In this document: positions 62,440 to 64,000 of the stretch, in pieces
How positions within the stretch are numbered: position 1 is the stretch's first letter
Layout: each line of letters begins with the position of its first letter
Assembly: GCA_033239005.1 (NCBI GenBank)
Contig: BSQZ01000036.1
Coordinates: 2,146,001 to 2,210,000 of the forward strand
DNA length: 64,000 bases
Source of the DNA: Lamellibrachia satsuma
Taxonomy: Eukaryota; Annelida; Polychaeta; Sabellida; Siboglinidae
Direction of reading: 5' to 3'
Notes under the pieces: model-generated
What the model saw: the letters and a program-made list of their open reading frames with translations, nothing else
Told to the model about the DNA's origin: nothing
Databases searched by the model: none
Program-made: the position numbers and the translations under genes

Positions 62440-63235
62440 CTACTAGTTAAAGTAGCTAGCTGTAAAGATCATGACCTTAAATCTTGTCACAATGACAGGA
62501 AAGAGCAGAGAGGTTGTAGAGACAATGGAGGGAAGGAAGGTTGACATAGCATGCATTCAGGAGACAAGGTAGTCAGGAGCCAAGGTGAGAGAGATTGGAC
62601 GCGGTTTCAATCTGACAGGATCATGAAAGTGAAGCTAGTGTTTGCAGGAAGAAAGATCAACGTTGTATCAGCATACGCTCCACAGGTGGGATGCACCAGG
62701 GAGGAGAAAGAGCAGTTCCAGGAAGAAATGGAGGAAGTTGTGAGGGAAATATATAGAGAGAGTTATCATTGGGGCAGACCTAAATGCTCATGTGGTAGAG
62801 GACAACACCGGATTTGAGAGTTTACATGGAGGTTTCAGCTGTGGTGTCAGAAACAAGGAAGGAGAGAGTGCACCAAACTTCGCACAAGCTTTCAACTTGG
62901 CACTGGGAACACGTTCTTCAGGCTAACATGACTCTGGCCCTAGGATACATGGAAATAAGAAGACCAAAACCAGGAAGGTGAAGTAGAACCAACTCAAACA
63001 AGAGTGACAATGAGATGAGTTTAACATCAAGGTGACAACAATTGAACAAATGGACAACAGAAGAGAAGTCATAAGTCACCATCATGGGAAGAACTGCAGG
63101 AATGCTTACTGTGGACAGGAGAGGAAGTCCTGGGATGGACCAGAGGAGGCAAGTTTCAAAAAATGGAATCGTTGTGGTGAGAGGAGAGGTTTTCAAGATC
63201 TGGCAACACACAAAGACAAAACATAGTATTGCTTT
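62440..63235 (+). pseudogene. RTE-like LINE endonuclease fragment
   Basis: Plus-strand text with shifts: TGKSREVVETMEGRKVDIAC then IQETR, KINVVSAYAPQVGCTREEKE, IIGADLNAHVVEDNTGFES and RNKEGESAPNFAQAFNLALG. These are the APE blocks of the RTE-like family whose RT is at 53.8-55.1 kb. From 62930 on, only scraps such as ASFKKWNRCGE remain. Confidence 0.8.
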
Positions 63236-63985
<750 letters not shown>

Positions 63986-64000
63986 AGCCCCACCATAGTC

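Overview
The window is eukaryotic and almost certainly from an animal. It carries a spliced caspase gene with a CARD prodomain, and around it many classes of metazoan transposable elements: CR1-like and RTE-like LINEs, Gypsy LTR elements, PIF/Harbinger, pogo/Tigger-like, hAT-like and TTAA-targeting MITEs, and tRNA-derived SINEs. Long TA, CA and CT microsatellites and several minisatellites are also present. The mix suggests a marine invertebrate, but the sequence alone does not fix the phylum. There are no bacterial-style operons.

The host gene. On the minus strand, from about 59.36 kb down to 26.84 kb, eight exons with GT..AG borders and consistent phases join into a 1233-nt reading frame. 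It encodes a 410-residue caspase most like caspase-2: CARD (exons 1-2), short linker (3), p20 with catalytic His and QACRG Cys (4-5), inter-subunit linker (6), p10 (7-8). The exons cover under 4% of the 32.5-kb locus. The introns hold LINEs, Gypsy pieces, a Harbinger, a KRBA2-like integrase relic, a 2.2-kb minisatellite and a 650-bp polypyrimidine tract. Several arrays lie within tens of bases of splice sites.

Left part (1-26.8 kb). I see no host gene here. In order: a LINE endonuclease scrap (0.4-0.9 kb), CA/CG microsatellite, repeat copies, a TTAA MITE (5.2-5.7 kb), a TA-cored fold-back element (6.2-6.6 kb), a decayed Gypsy (7.7-10.3 kb), a 33-bp minisatellite (12.2 kb), and a long CR1-like LINE on the minus strand (12.8-16.2 kb). 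Next is a young Gypsy/Mag-like retrotransposon (17.0-21.4 kb) with identical 177-bp LTRs and a GAAAC target duplication, inserted into another TTAA MITE. SINE, LINE and tandem repeats follow up to 25.5 kb.

Right part (26.8-64 kb). The caspase exons are interleaved with TEs: a near-identical inverted LINE copy (30.5-31.6 kb), a TIR element (33.6-35.2 kb), a fold-back element (36.0-36.8 kb), L2-like LINE and Gypsy fragments (38.8-41.5 kb), a Harbinger nested in a Tigger-like element nested in a 36-bp minisatellite (41.7-45.6 kb), a truncated Gypsy with LTRs (45.7-47.5 kb), and a KRBA2-like relic split by an RTE-like LINE (52.9-55.6 kb). Beyond exon 1 lie tandem CR1-like copies (59.5-61.0 kb), an inverted pair of hAT-like elements rich in octamer motifs, and an endonuclease scrap (62.4-63.2 kb).

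The most notable points are these. The CR1-like LINE family has a conserved TTTAAAC heptamer immediately before the ORF1 stop, with ORF2 in the -1 frame. One long LINE copy has lost catalytic aspartates at three separate sites. Minisatellites inside caspase introns consist of repeated branch-point-like or 5'-splice-site-like motifs in the sense orientation.
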